Below are positions 19,774-29,600 of a stretch of DNA of 64,000 nt, one piece after another; the stretch's first letter is position 1, and every line of letters begins with the position of its first letter. Source of the stretch: Methylobacterium aquaticum. GTDB lineage: Bacteria; Pseudomonadota; Alphaproteobacteria; Rhizobiales; Beijerinckiaceae. The stretch spans positions 2,927,001-2,991,000 of the forward strand of contig NZ_CP043627.1 in NCBI RefSeq assembly GCF_016804325.1. The letters run 5' to 3'. The position numbers and the translations under genes are program-made. The notes beneath the pieces were generated by a model that was not told where the DNA came from, did no database searches, and worked only from the letters and a program-made list of their open reading frames with translations.

Positions 19774-19801
19774 ACGTCGCCTCACCTCGTCGGCAGCAGG
19801 T

Positions 19802-19926
19802 TTACCGCCGCGCCTGAGCAGAGAGACCGAAGGCCTTGAAGGCTGTCCGCACGCCGACATGGGCCCCGAATTCCTCGGACATACCAGCGACGATGCCGCG
19901 TGGCGTGAGGTTATGCCGCGCCTCAA
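19802..19926 (-). pseudogene. Possible transposase remnant (IS630-like N-terminal helix-turn-helix piece)
   Basis: Read on the minus strand from the C tract to a TAA at 19804-19802, this stretch encodes about 41 residues including EARHNLTPRGIVAG and EEFGAHVGVRTAFKAFG. This resembles the helix-turn-helix region of IS630-type transposases but lacks any start and the catalytic domain. It directly abuts the homopolymer that ends the TfoX gene, suggesting an old insertion or rearrangement. The family call is from memory of such sequences and is weak. Confidence 0.3.
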
Positions 19927-20282
19927 CCCCCCCCCCCCCCCCCCCCCCCTATCTGCGCCCGCTCCGCCGCCGTGCAGGCCCGCCGCGCCCATGCCACGAA
20001 TTCCTCGGGGTCGTCGCTGAGCCGGTCCGGCGCCTGCCAGTAGCTGGCGATGACGGTTACCCGGCCGCCTTTCCCGGCATAGGAGAACGGTGCGCTGCCC
20101 TCGGCCGCGAAGGACGCGGTCTCGTCGGGCGTGACCTTCAGGTACAGCACGTCGCGCACGGCTAGCCCGAACATCAGGCCATCGCGAAACAGCCCGAGCC
20201 CGCCGAACATCCGGCGGATCGAGACGCTGCCGAGGGGCGCCAGCATCTCCTCCAGGAAGGCGCGGTATCCGTGGTCCGTCAT
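19923..20282 (-). CDS. TfoX N-terminal-domain protein with poly-glycine end
   Basis: A 119-residue protein with the TfoX_N fold: SIRRMFGGLGLFRDGLMFGLAVRDVLYLKV near the start, then WQAPDRLSDDPEEFVAWARRA. The family includes Haemophilus Sxy/TfoX competence regulators, but most proteobacterial single-domain members have unknown roles. The last eight codons are all glycine, produced by a run of 23 C on the plus strand, and the stop follows at once. Homologues normally end in a short basic tail, so the tract has probably replaced or shifted the natural C-terminus. Confidence 0.75.
   Translation of the reverse strand: MTDHGYRAFLEEMLAPLGSVSIRRMFGGLGLFRDGLMFGLAVRDVLYLKVTPDETASFAAEGSAPFSYAGKGGRVTVIASYWQAPDRLSDDPEEFVAWARRACTAAERAQIGGGGGGGG
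19927..19949. repeat. 23-base poly(C)/poly(G) tract
   Basis: An uninterrupted run of 23 C on the plus strand (G on the coding strand), inside the 3' end of the TfoX-domain gene. Such long tracts are very rare in bacterial chromosomes and slip readily in replication, and are hard to sequence correctly. A length change would alter the C-terminal frame. Confidence 0.95.
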
Positions 20283-20346
20283 GATTCGCTCAGTGGGATG
20301 TTTCAGAGGCGGTTTGATGGGGCGCCACAGATCTGACGTCCGCTGC

Positions 20347-20482
20347 GTCATTCCGGGGCCGCGCAGCGGAGCCCGGAATCCAGAACCGCGGATGGTTCAG
20401 GACAAAGCGTCTCTTGTTCCGCTTCATCTTCCACCACCTGAGTTTCTGGATTCCGGGCTCCGCTGCGCGGCCCCGGAATGAC
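20347..20482. repeat. Palindromic intergenic repeat, family A, copy 4
   Basis: It opens GTCATTCCGGGGCCGCG and closes CCCCGGAATGAC. Unlike most copies it lies upstream of genes on both sides, between the TfoX-domain gene and the ABC importer operon. Confidence 0.85.
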
Positions 20483-20817
20483 ATGCAGGGTATGAAGACT
20501 GTTGATCAGATCAAACAGGCTCACAGGCTGAGCGTCCCGTCCCGGCGGCGTGCCGGCCAGCCCGGCCGCGCGCCTGTGTCATCATTGTTCCGGTTTCGCG
20601 GCGCCGAGCGGGCGATTCGGCAAGATCCGTCATGATCCCGCTCAAGTCATGCCATCATGGCTCGCTGTCGAGAGACGCTGGACCCGCGCGCAGGACAGGT
20701 CTTCGGGTGACCGGATAGGCAGCGAAGCGGGACGACGACCGCCGACATCGGGCCGGCCATGCCGGGAGCGCGGCTGGATGCGATCCCGATTTCATCCGCC
20801 TGTCACGAAACGGCCCG
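20483..20817. other. Leader region of the glycerol-phosphate-type importer operon
   Basis: 335 bases between the family A repeat and the first permease gene. No gene was recognised. It should contain the operon promoter; I could not pick out a specific one. Confidence 0.4.
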
Positions 20818-21789
20818 ATGACGCGCCGGTCCCGACACCCCCGGCGGAAACCCGTGACCCACGCCCTCGACATGATTCCAGCGGCCCGGCAGGTGCCTGT
20901 CGCCGCGCCCGATGCGGCGCGCCGGCCCCTGGCCGCCCTGGCCCTGCCGCTCGCGCTCCTCAGCCCCTCGCTGATCTTCCTCGCCCTGTTCACCTACTGG
21001 CCGGTGGTCGAGGTCGTGTGGGATGCGACCCACGAGGTGACGCGCCGGGGCACCCGCTTCGTGGGTTTGGCCAACTTCGCCGCCCTCTTCGCCGATCCGA
21101 CCTTCCAGCGCGCCCTCCTCAACAACGCCCTCTACGCGGTCTGCACGGTGGTGCCGAGCCTGGTCCTGGCCCTCGCCTTCGCGCTCGCGCTCAACGGCGC
21201 CGGCCGGGTGCGCGCCGCGATGCGGGCTTTGTTCTTCCTGCCGGTGATGATCCCGCTGGTGGCCGCGGCCGCGCTCTTCCTGTTCCTGTTCCTGCCCGGG
21301 ATCGGGCTGATCGACCACCACCTCGCCCGGCTCGGGCTTAGAGGGGCCAACTGGCTCGGCGATCCCGACCTCGCGCTCGCCGCCATCACGGTGCTCACCG
21401 TGTGGAAGAATGCCGGCTACTACATGCTGTTCATCCTGGCCGGCCTCCAGGCGATCCCCGACGAGGCGAAGGAGGCCGCCCTCCTCGACGGCGCCGGCCC
21501 GTGGCAGCGCCTGCGCTACGTCACCCTGCCGGCGCTTCGCCCGACCTTCGCCTTCGTGGGGGTGATCGCGCTCTTGAACGCCGTGACGCAGGTCGACCAC
21601 GTCTTCGTGCTGACCAAGGGCGGGCCCTCGGACGCGACGAAGCTGCTGCTGTTCTACATCTACGAGCAGGCCGCCGAGCGCTACGATGCCGGCCGCGCCG
21701 CCGCGGCGACCGTGGTGACGTTGGGCCTGCTGGCTGCGCTGACCGGCCTGTCGCTCGCCCGCGGCCAGGGCCCGGAGGCGGCCCGATGA
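20818..21789 (+). CDS. ugpA: ABC transporter permease, UgpA-like
   Basis: A 323-residue inner-membrane permease of the sugar/glycerol-3-phosphate class (MalF/UgpA group) with six predicted spans and the EAA loop AGLQAIPDEAKEAALLDGAG. It would pair with the next gene. Start uncertain: ATG 20818, GTG 20854 (with GGCGGAA just upstream) and ATG 20872 are all in frame before the first membrane segment. The symbol follows the operon context, where a GpdQ-like phosphodiesterase supports a glycerophosphodiester-type substrate, and is an inference. Confidence 0.8.
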   Translation: MTRRSRHPRRKPVTHALDMIPAARQVPVAAPDAARRPLAALALPLALLSPSLIFLALFTYWPVVEVVWDATHEVTRRGTRFVGLANFAALFADPTFQRALLNNALYAVCTVVPSLVLALAFALALNGAGRVRAAMRALFFLPVMIPLVAAAALFLFLFLPGIGLIDHHLARLGLRGANWLGDPDLALAAITVLTVWKNAGYYMLFILAGLQAIPDEAKEAALLDGAGPWQRLRYVTLPALRPTFAFVGVIALLNAVTQVDHVFVLTKGGPSDATKLLLFYIYEQAAERYDAGRAAAATVVTLGLLAALTGLSLARGQGPEAAR

Positions 21790-22631
21790 GCGCCGTCTCC
21801 TCCGGCCCGGTGACCCGCGAGGTCACCCCGCACATCGCCCGCTGGATCGTCGCCGGCCTCGCGCTGGTCTGGGCGGTGCCGTTCTGGTGGATGCTGGTGG
21901 CGGCGTTCCGGCCGGCGGGATCGGGCGCGGATGCCTCGCTCCTGCCCTCCCTGACGCCGACGCTCGTCAACTTCGCCGAGGCCTGGGCCTCGGCCGATTT
22001 CCCGCTCTACTTCCTCAACTCGCTGGTGATCTGCGCCGGCATCCTGGCGGTGCAGCTCGTCACCGCCTCGCTCGCCGGCTACGTCTTCGCGCGCCTCGAA
22101 TTCCCCGGCCGCGGCATCCTGTTCGCCCTGTTCCTGGTCCAGCTGATGCTGGTGCCGGTGGTGCTGCTGGTGCCGAACCTGAAGACGATCGCGGCTCTCG
22201 GCCTCTACGACACCCTGCCGGGCGTGATGGCGCCCTATTGCGCCACCGCCTTCGGCACCTTCCTGATGCGCCAGAGCTTTCGCGAGGTGCCGCGCGAGCT
22301 GGAGGACGCCGCGATGATCGACGGCGCCGGCTGGTGGGCGCGCATCCGCCTGATCTACCTGCCGCTGACGAAGCCGGCTTTGGTCGCCTTCTCGATCGTC
22401 TCGGTCACCAGCCACTGGAACGAGTTCCTGTGGCCGCTGATGGTCATCAACTCCCCCGACAGGCGGCCCCTGACCCTGGGTCTCGCGAGCTTCACGCTCA
22501 GCGCCGAGGGCATGCAGGCCTGGGGGCTGATCGCGGCCGGCACCTTCCTGGTCAGCCTGCCGCTGCTCGCCGCCTTCCTGATCTTCCAGCGCCGGTTCGT
22601 GAACAGCTTCCTCGCCTCCGGCATCAAGTAG
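21786..22631 (+). CDS. ugpE: ABC transporter permease, UgpE-like
   Basis: A 281-residue permease of the MalG/UgpE group. Six hydrophobic segments and the EAA loop FREVPRELEDAAMIDGAG are clear. Its ATG overlaps the TGA of the upstream permease by four bases, indicating coupled translation. It ends 13 bases before the binding-protein gene. Confidence 0.85.
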   Translation: MSAVSSGPVTREVTPHIARWIVAGLALVWAVPFWWMLVAAFRPAGSGADASLLPSLTPTLVNFAEAWASADFPLYFLNSLVICAGILAVQLVTASLAGYVFARLEFPGRGILFALFLVQLMLVPVVLLVPNLKTIAALGLYDTLPGVMAPYCATAFGTFLMRQSFREVPRELEDAAMIDGAGWWARIRLIYLPLTKPALVAFSIVSVTSHWNEFLWPLMVINSPDRRPLTLGLASFTLSAEGMQAWGLIAAGTFLVSLPLLAAFLIFQRRFVNSFLASGIK

Positions 22632-22644
22632 AGGACAAATACAG

Positions 22645-23973
22645 ATGATTTCCTGGTGGAAGGGCGCTGCGCTTGCCCTCGTGGCGGCGGCCGGCCTCGC
22701 CGCGCCGCGCCCCGCGCTCGCGACCGACATCGAGTTGTTCTTCCCGGTCCCCGTGGACGGGGCGCTCGCCCGCAACATGTCGGGGCTGATCAAGGAGTTC
22801 AACGACTCCCATCCCGACATCAAGGCGGTTCCGGTCTTCACCGGCTCCTACGACGACACGCTCCTGAAGACCCGCGCGGCGATCAAGGCCGGCAAGCCGC
22901 CGGCCGCGGTCATCATGTCGGCGAACTTCCTCACCGATCTGGCGATCGAGCACGAGATCGCGCCGATGGACGACCTGATCGCCAAGGACGGCAAGAGCCA
23001 GGACGCCTTCACGGGCCAGTTCTTCCCGGCGCTCCTTCCCAATTCCGTCATCGACCGCAAGGTCTACGGCGTGCCGTTCCACAACTCCACGCCTCTGCTC
23101 TACATCAACGCCGACCACTTCAGGGAGGTCGGCCTCGACCCCGACAAGCCGCCGCGGACCTGGGCCGAGCTGTCCGACGCCGCCCGCAAGCTGACGAAGC
23201 GCGAGGGTGACCGCACCACCCGCTGGGGCCTGATGATGCCTTCGAACTACGATTACGGCGGCTGGATCCTCGAAGCCCTGACGATGTCCAACGGCGGGCA
23301 ATACTACAACCGCGATTACGGCGGCGAGGTCTATTACGACACCCCGACGATGCTCGGCGCCCTCACCTTCTGGTCGGACCTCGTCCACAAGGCTAAGGTG
23401 CATCCGTCCGGCGAGCAGAAGGGCCCGGCGGTGACCGGCGCGTTCCTGGCCGGCCAGGCCTCGATGATGATCATCTCGACCGGCTCGCTCACCTTCATCC
23501 GCGACACCGCCAAGTTCCCGTTCAAGGTCGCCTTCGTGCCGATGAACGTGCGCCAGGCGGTGCCGATCGGCGGCGCCTCGCTGGTGCAGCCGACCGGCCT
23601 GTCGCCCGAGAAGCGCGCCGCCGGCTGGACCCTGATCCAGTGGCTGACCTCGCCCGAGAAGTCGGGCTGGTGGAGCCGAGCCACGGGCTACTTCGCCCCC
23701 AACAAGGCGGCCTACGACTTAGCTGAGATGAAGGCCTTCCTGGAGAAGAACCCCGACGCCAGGATCGCGGTGGACCAGCTCGCCAACGCCCAGCCGTGGT
23801 TTGCCACCTACCGCACCGTGCCGGTGCGCAAGGCGATCGAGGACGAATTGCAGGCCGTGCTCGCGGGCAAGCGCCAGCCGAAGGAGGCGCTCGCCGCCGC
23901 CCAGAAGGCCGCCGACGCCCTGATGCGTCCCTACGTCGAGGACACTGCGCTCCGCCTGCCGGGCGCCGAGTGA
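22645..23973 (+). CDS. ugpB: ABC transporter extracellular solute-binding protein, UgpB-like
   Basis: A 442-residue periplasmic binding protein of SBP family 1. Residues 1-26 are a signal peptide ending ALA-T. The mature start TDIELFFPVPVDGALARNMSGL and the FNDSHPDIKAVPVFTGSYDDTL region resemble UgpB glycerol-3-phosphate-binding proteins. It is the third gene of a tandem operon, after the two permeases. Ligand assignment is by resemblance and context. Confidence 0.85.
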   Translation: MISWWKGAALALVAAAGLAAPRPALATDIELFFPVPVDGALARNMSGLIKEFNDSHPDIKAVPVFTGSYDDTLLKTRAAIKAGKPPAAVIMSANFLTDLAIEHEIAPMDDLIAKDGKSQDAFTGQFFPALLPNSVIDRKVYGVPFHNSTPLLYINADHFREVGLDPDKPPRTWAELSDAARKLTKREGDRTTRWGLMMPSNYDYGGWILEALTMSNGGQYYNRDYGGEVYYDTPTMLGALTFWSDLVHKAKVHPSGEQKGPAVTGAFLAGQASMMIISTGSLTFIRDTAKFPFKVAFVPMNVRQAVPIGGASLVQPTGLSPEKRAAGWTLIQWLTSPEKSGWWSRATGYFAPNKAAYDLAEMKAFLEKNPDARIAVDQLANAQPWFATYRTVPVRKAIEDELQAVLAGKRQPKEALAAAQKAADALMRPYVEDTALRLPGAE

Positions 23974-24054
23974 TCGCCTCGCGCTGAAACGCATCCCCCC
24001 TGTCCCGGGCGTCGTCCGGGACAGGGCCCATTGCCCCCGTGCCGGACGAATCCC

Positions 24055-24882
24055 ATGCTCATCGCCCAGATCACCGACCTGCACGTGCGCCCCCGCGGGC
24101 TGCCGGCCTATCGGGTCTCCGAGACCAACCGGATGGTCGCCCGCGCGGTCGCCCATCTCATCGCCCTCGATCCCCGGCCCGACCTGGTGCTGATCTCCGG
24201 CGACCTGACCGATTGCGGCCTGGCGGAAGAATACGAGGAACTGCGCGGCCTGCTCGCGCGCCTGCCGATGCCGGTCCATGTCATCCCCGGCAACCACGAC
24301 CGGCGCGAAGCCTTGCGCGAGGTCCTGCCGGCGGCCTGGATGCCCGGCGCGAGGAGCGGCTTCATCCAGTACACGATCGAGGATCACCCCGTCCGCCTGA
24401 TCGCCCTCGACACGCTGGTCCCGGGCGCGAGCCACGGCGCGCTCTGCACCGAGCGCCTCGGCTTCCTCGAGCGCGCGCTCGCCGGCGGTGACGGCCGCCC
24501 GACCCTGGTCTTCATGCACCACCCGCCCTTCGAGTGCGGCTTGGTCCACATGGACAATATTCGGCTCCTCGACGGCGAGGCGCAATTCCGGCGGCTGATC
24601 GGGGCTCAGACTTGCATCGAGCGGATCCTGTGCGGCCACCACCACCGGCCGATCGTGACCCGCTACGCCGGCACGATCGCCCAGATCGCCCCGAGCGTCA
24701 CCCATCAGGTCGCCTTCGATCTGGACCCGGAGCACGCGGGCGCCCTGGTCTTCGAGCCGCCGGCCTACCTGCTCCACCGCTACACGCCGGAGACGGGGAT
24801 CGTGAGCCACATGGTCTATGTCGAGAGCTTCGACGGGCCGTATCCGTTCGTGCTGGACGCGGCGTATCCGGGGCAGCATTGA
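24055..24882 (+). CDS. GpdQ/CpdA-like metallophosphodiesterase
   Basis: A 275-residue calcineurin-type phosphodiesterase. All five metal motifs are visible: TDLHV (DxH), SGDLTD, GNHD, FMHHPP and CGHHH. The HHPPFECGLVHMDNI segment is close to the glycerophosphodiesterase GpdQ. Placed 81 bases after the importer genes, it probably hydrolyses the imported glycerophosphodiesters in the cytosol. Cyclic-nucleotide phosphodiesterase activity (CpdA/Icc) is the alternative. Confidence 0.82.
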   Translation: MLIAQITDLHVRPRGLPAYRVSETNRMVARAVAHLIALDPRPDLVLISGDLTDCGLAEEYEELRGLLARLPMPVHVIPGNHDRREALREVLPAAWMPGARSGFIQYTIEDHPVRLIALDTLVPGASHGALCTERLGFLERALAGGDGRPTLVFMHHPPFECGLVHMDNIRLLDGEAQFRRLIGAQTCIERILCGHHHRPIVTRYAGTIAQIAPSVTHQVAFDLDPEHAGALVFEPPAYLLHRYTPETGIVSHMVYVESFDGPYPFVLDAAYPGQH

Positions 24883-24921
24883 GAATATAATTTTTTCGAA
24901 AAAGGTTTTCGCATCCTCCGC

Positions 24922-25061
24922 GTCATCCCGGGGCCGCGCAGCGGAGCCCGGGATCCATAAACGCTGACGATGCAGGATGAAGCGGGACTGGCGCCGCCTC
25001 ATTCTCAAAGGTCGGCGGTTATGGATCCCGGGTTCTCGACTTCGTCGAGCCCCGGGATGAC
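24922..25061. repeat. Palindromic intergenic repeat, family A, copy 5
   Basis: It opens GTCATCCCGGGGCCGCG, with a central ATCCATAA / TTATGGAT pair, and closes CCCCGGGATGAC. It lies between the convergent phosphodiesterase and scoB genes. Confidence 0.85.
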
Positions 25062-25117
25062 ACAGTGTGGTGCCGACGGTGTTGGTCGTCCTGCCTGCTC
25101 GTGCAGGCAGTTCGTCC

Positions 25118-25783
<666 letters not shown>

Positions 25784-25805
25784 GGTGGTCTCCTCTCTCG
25801 CTCGT

Positions 25806-26573
25806 TCAGATGGCGCCGCCGCCCGTCGGGGCGGGCGCGGGCTCGGCGTTGGGGGCGGCCCCAGTGCTTGATTCTTGCCGCTTGCGGGTGGTGCGCTGCT
25901 CGATGCGCTTCTCCGCGTTGGGGACGTGGATCATCCGCTTCACGAACACGCCGGGCGTGATGATGTGGTCGGGGTCGATCTCGCCCGGCTTCACCAGGTG
26001 CTCGACCTGGGCGATGGTCATGCGCGAGGCGGTGGCCATCATCGGGTTGAAGTTGCGGGCGGTCTTCCGGTAGACGAGGTTGCCCTCGTGGTCGCCCTTC
26101 CAGGCATGGACCAGCGAGACGTCGGCGAACAGGCCGCGCTCCATCACGTAGGTCTCGCCGTCGAACTCCCGGGTCTCCTTGCCCTCGGCGATCAGGGTGC
26201 CGACGCCGGTCTTGGTGAAGAAGGCCGGGACGCCGGCGCCGCCGGCGCGGATGCGCTCGGCCAGCGTGCCCTGGGGATTGAACTCGATCTCGAGCTCGCC
26301 GGCGAGGTACTGCTTGGCGAAGGTCTTGTTCTCGCCGACATAGGACGAGATCATCTTCTTGATCTGGCGCGTCTCGAGCAGCACGCCGAGGCCGACGCCG
26401 TCGATGCCGGCATTGTTCGAGATGACCGTGAGGTCCTTGGCGCCGCTCTCCCGCACCGCGTCGATGAGGACGTCGGGAATGCCGCACAGGCCGAAGCCGC
26501 CGGCCATGATCGTCATGCCGTCCCGCAGGACGCCCGCCAGGGCGGCGGTGGCGTCGGGGTATACCTTCTTCAT
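25806..26573 (-). CDS. scoA: 3-oxoacid CoA-transferase, subunit A
   Basis: A 255-residue alpha subunit. It carries the CoA-transferase family 1 signature near the start ([11 protein letters not shown]) and [15 protein letters not shown]. The C-terminal 20 residues are a Pro/Ala/Gly extension not expected in the family core. The ATG at 26573 is preceded by a purine-rich GGGGAAACGAGGG. It is first of the scoA-scoB pair and divergent from the AsmA-like gene. Confidence 0.92.
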   Translation of the reverse strand: MKKVYPDATAALAGVLRDGMTIMAGGFGLCGIPDVLIDAVRESGAKDLTVISNNAGIDGVGLGVLLETRQIKKMISSYVGENKTFAKQYLAGELEIEFNPQGTLAERIRAGGAGVPAFFTKTGVGTLIAEGKETREFDGETYVMERGLFADVSLVHAWKGDHEGNLVYRKTARNFNPMMATASRMTIAQVEHLVKPGEIDPDHIITPGVFVKRMIHVPNAEKRIEQRTTRKRQESSTGAAPNAEPAPAPTGGGAI

Positions 26574-26878
26574 CCCTCGTTTCCCCAATCCATTCTGGTG
26601 CCGCCGGGGCTCGGATGCCCTCGTTCCCGCACGGATGCGGCGCCTCGCCGCCCTGTTTAGCATCGTTGCGCTGCCGCACCACCGGGCGGTGGGAGGAAAA
26701 TGTCCCGCCGCGCGAGCGGTGCACGCCACGCGGCAAACCGTGCCGGGGAGACAAGCCGCGCGCGAGGGACTATAGGGGGGAGGGAAGGCGTATGCCGCCG
26801 GCAGGCTCGCGAAGAAGCCGCCGGAACGGTGGCCCGGGGGGCGCACGAGTTCTCGTCCAGTCCGGCAGCCGGAGAGCG
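26574..26878. other. Divergent promoter region, scoA / asmA-like gene
   Basis: 305 bases between divergent starts. Nothing specific was recognised apart from a short AG-rich stretch (26775-26790). It must contain the scoA promoter and probably that of the AsmA-like gene. Confidence 0.4.
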
Positions 26879-28762
26879 ATGTCGCGCCGAACCACCCTGG
26901 CCCTCAGCGCCGCCGCCGTCACGGCGCTCGCGGTCGCGGCCGCCTCCCTGTCCTGGACGATCGCGGCCCCGCGGGCGGCCGCCTTCGCGGAACGGGACCT
27001 GGCGCGGCGCTACGGCCTCGGCCTCGCGGTCGCCGGCCCCGCCACCCTGACGCTGCTGCCCGCCCCGCGCCTGACCTTCGCCGGGGTGCGGCTCAGCCGC
27101 GGCGGCCACGACCTCGTCGCGAGCGACGGGCTCCAGGTCCAGCTCGGCCTCGCCGGCCTCCTCGCCGGACGGGCCGAGATCACCGGCCTCGTCCTCGAAC
27201 GGGCCCGGATCGCCCTGCCGTCGGGCGCCGGCGACTGGGCCGAGCCGGCGGCGCGGCTCGCCGGACGGGTCGCCGCCGGGAAGGGCCGGCACCTGCGCCG
27301 CCTCGTCCTCGTCGACGCGACCGTGACCGGGCGCGATCCCCGCACCGGCACCCCCGAGACGGTGACCGGCCTCAACCTGGTGGCGAACTGGCCGCGCCCG
27401 ACCGCCGGCCTCGAACTCTCCGCCGCCTTCACCTGGCGCGGCGTCGCGGCGACCCTGGCCCTGTCGGGCCTGCGCCCGCGCGAGCTCGCGGCCGGCGTCG
27501 AGACCCCGGTCGTCGTCGCCCTCACCTGGAACGGCGCGCGCGCGGGCGCCGATCCGCTCGCCGCGACCGATTCGATCGCCGCCGATTCACGGGTCGCCGA
27601 GGGCAGCGCCGAGATCGAGGGCAGCCTGGTCTGGGCCGGGGAGACGGCCAAGGAAACAGCCAGGGAAACGGCAAAGGAAACGTCCGCCGGCGCGGGCCCG
27701 CGCCTGTCCGGCCAGGGCCGCTTCGTCACCGCCGCCCTGCCCGGCACCCTGGCCTGGCTCGGAATCGCGCCCGGCCCCGCCGTGCTCGCCGGCCCGGTGA
27801 GCCTCGACGGGCGCTTCCTCGCCCGCCCCGGCGCCGTCGAATGGCCCGAGATCCGGGTGCGGGTCGGCGACAACCGGCTCGAGGGCGCGGGCGCCGCCGT
27901 CCTGGCGGGGGGGCGGCTCGGCCTCACCGGCACCCTGGCGGCGGAGCGGATCGACCTCTCGGGCCTGATCCCCGAGGCGATGCCCGAGGGCGCCTGGAGT
28001 CGGGCGCCGCTGGCCCTCGACGGGTTCACCGGCGGCGACCTCGACCTGCGCCTCTCCGCGGCCTCCGCCCGCCTCGGCCCGCTGGAGGCCCAGGACGTCG
28101 CCGCCGGCCTGCTGGTGCGCGACGGCACCGTGGAGGCGACGCTGGGACGGGCCACGGTGCAGGGCGGCACGGTCAAGGGGCGGGCGGCGCTGGCCGCCCT
28201 GCCGTCCGGCCTCGACGCCCGCCTCCAGGGCAGCGCCGACCGGGTCGATCTCGGCGGCCTCTTCGCCGATCTCGGCTGGCCGCGCTGGATCCTCGGCCGG
28301 GCGCAAGCCTCGGTCGCCCTCGACGGGGCCGGATCGAGCCCCGCCGACCTCGTCCGGCGCCTCGCGGGCCGGGCCGTCGCCACGGTCGAGGGCGGGGAGA
28401 TCCTCGGGGTGAACCTCGCCGACCTCGCCCAGCGCCCCGATTCCGCCGCCACCGCCCTGCGCCGGGGCGGCCGGACCCATTTCGAGCGCGCCCGGGTCAG
28501 CCTGACGGTGAGCGACGGCATCGCCGAGATCGGCCAGGGCCAGCTCCGCGGCGCGTCCCTCGCCGCGAGCCTCGGCGGCCGGATCTTCCTGTCCGAGCGG
28601 CGGCTCGGCGCCGAGGCCCGGATCGAGCCCGGGCCCGACGGGCGGGCGGGCGGGAGCTTCGCCGTCGAGGGGCCGTGGCTGCGCCCGAGCCTGCGGCCGC
28701 TCGCCGCCCGCACGGTTCTGCCCACCGCCCTGCCGGCGGCCGCCAGCGCCTACGCGCCCTGA
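26879..28762 (+). CDS. AsmA family protein
   Basis: A 627-residue envelope protein of the AsmA group. An N-terminal membrane segment (about residues 7-28) is followed by the typical start of the periplasmic part (AERDLARRYGLGLAVAGPATLTLLPAPRLTFAGVRLS). The AsmA-like C-terminal region includes VEGGEILGVNLADL. AsmA-like proteins are thought to bridge inner and outer membranes in lipid transport or outer-membrane assembly. About residues 245-265 are a Thr/Glu/Lys repeat (AKETARETAKET), an unusual linker. The ATG at 26879 has GGAGAG close upstream. Confidence 0.85.
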   Translation: MSRRTTLALSAAAVTALAVAAASLSWTIAAPRAAAFAERDLARRYGLGLAVAGPATLTLLPAPRLTFAGVRLSRGGHDLVASDGLQVQLGLAGLLAGRAEITGLVLERARIALPSGAGDWAEPAARLAGRVAAGKGRHLRRLVLVDATVTGRDPRTGTPETVTGLNLVANWPRPTAGLELSAAFTWRGVAATLALSGLRPRELAAGVETPVVVALTWNGARAGADPLAATDSIAADSRVAEGSAEIEGSLVWAGETAKETARETAKETSAGAGPRLSGQGRFVTAALPGTLAWLGIAPGPAVLAGPVSLDGRFLARPGAVEWPEIRVRVGDNRLEGAGAAVLAGGRLGLTGTLAAERIDLSGLIPEAMPEGAWSRAPLALDGFTGGDLDLRLSAASARLGPLEAQDVAAGLLVRDGTVEATLGRATVQGGTVKGRAALAALPSGLDARLQGSADRVDLGGLFADLGWPRWILGRAQASVALDGAGSSPADLVRRLAGRAVATVEGGEILGVNLADLAQRPDSAATALRRGGRTHFERARVSLTVSDGIAEIGQGQLRGASLAASLGGRIFLSERRLGAEARIEPGPDGRAGGSFAVEGPWLRPSLRPLAARTVLPTALPAAASAYAP

Positions 28763-28780
28763 GCGCCGGCGCGACCGGCT

Positions 28781-29266
28781 CTATTGCCGGTAGGCGACGG
28801 CCCTGAACGTCCATGGCCAGCGCGTCCGCGGTACCTTGCAGGAGGCCTGGACCGCGTTGTCGCATGCTCCGGCCGGCGGCTCGACGGTGAGTGCGAAGAC
28901 GATGCGCCGGTCGCCCCTGCGATATCCCTCCACGGTCGAGCCCGGCCCGTCGGCCGCGAAATCCGGGATCGCTTCCCAGCCCTCCACGTGCTTCTGCAGG
29001 CGCTTGAGGGCATCGTCGAAGCGGTGCGTCAGCCCCGTGGCCTGGCCGGAGAACGTGCAGGCCGTCCCGGCGGGCGTATCGTCGATCACCGTGGCCGGCG
29101 CCCCGAGACCGGCCTTGAGCGGGAAGCGGAGGGCGGCGGCGAAGTCCTTGTGCAGGGCGCCGCAGACATCCGCCGGCAGGGGCTCGGCCACCGGACCGGC
29201 CGGTGCCGCCCGCGCCGCCCCGAGGCCGACGGCCGACAGGAACAGCGCCAGAGCGAGTCGAGACAT
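28781..29266 (-). CDS. Exported protein of unknown function
   Basis: A 161-residue protein with a clear signal peptide (residues 1-20, ending ARA). The mature part has cysteines at about 35, 69, 133 and 141 that could form two disulfides, and a C-terminal RWPWTFRAVAY. No family was recognised. It is convergent with the AsmA-like gene, 18 bases from its stop. The compact composition and good signal peptide make it a real gene. Confidence 0.65.
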   Translation of the reverse strand: MSRLALALFLSAVGLGAARAAPAGPVAEPLPADVCGALHKDFAAALRFPLKAGLGAPATVIDDTPAGTACTFSGQATGLTHRFDDALKRLQKHVEGWEAIPDFAADGPGSTVEGYRRGDRRIVFALTVEPPAGACDNAVQASCKVPRTRWPWTFRAVAYRQ

Positions 29267-29600
29267 CCTTCAAGTCCTAGATCGGTGGATTGCTGAGCCG
29301 TCTCCCATCATCGTCGCGGATGCGGAGAGGCATGCGCGATCCCGCATGAGTGTCGATGCGATGTGACTATGACGAGACCTTCCGGGCCGATATGGCTCGG
29401 CGGCAACAAGCACGAGAGCCGTCGTGATTTGAGACGCCCCGCAAGATGATTGGAACGCTCTGTCCTGTTTGCCCAGGCGCATCTCGCGCCTGCGTCGAAA
29501 GCCTGACGACGATCGTCGGGAATGGCGAAGGGCAGGATTTGCGAAGGGGCTGGAGACGACCGGTGGCCGGTCGTCCATTCGGACAGGGCACGGTACCGGT
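29267..29600. other. Intergenic region, lower GC
   Basis: 334 bases between the unknown exported protein (5' side) and cobB (3' side). No gene was recognised. Composition is more AT-rich than neighbouring coding DNA, and the CGACGATCGTCG at 29508-29519 is a small palindrome. It may be decayed sequence. Confidence 0.4.

Noticed and set aside
27010..28725. 571-codon minus-strand frame antisense to the AsmA-like gene
   Set aside because: Ser/Arg/Pro-rich shadow translation; the plus-strand AsmA reading has a membrane segment and family motifs.
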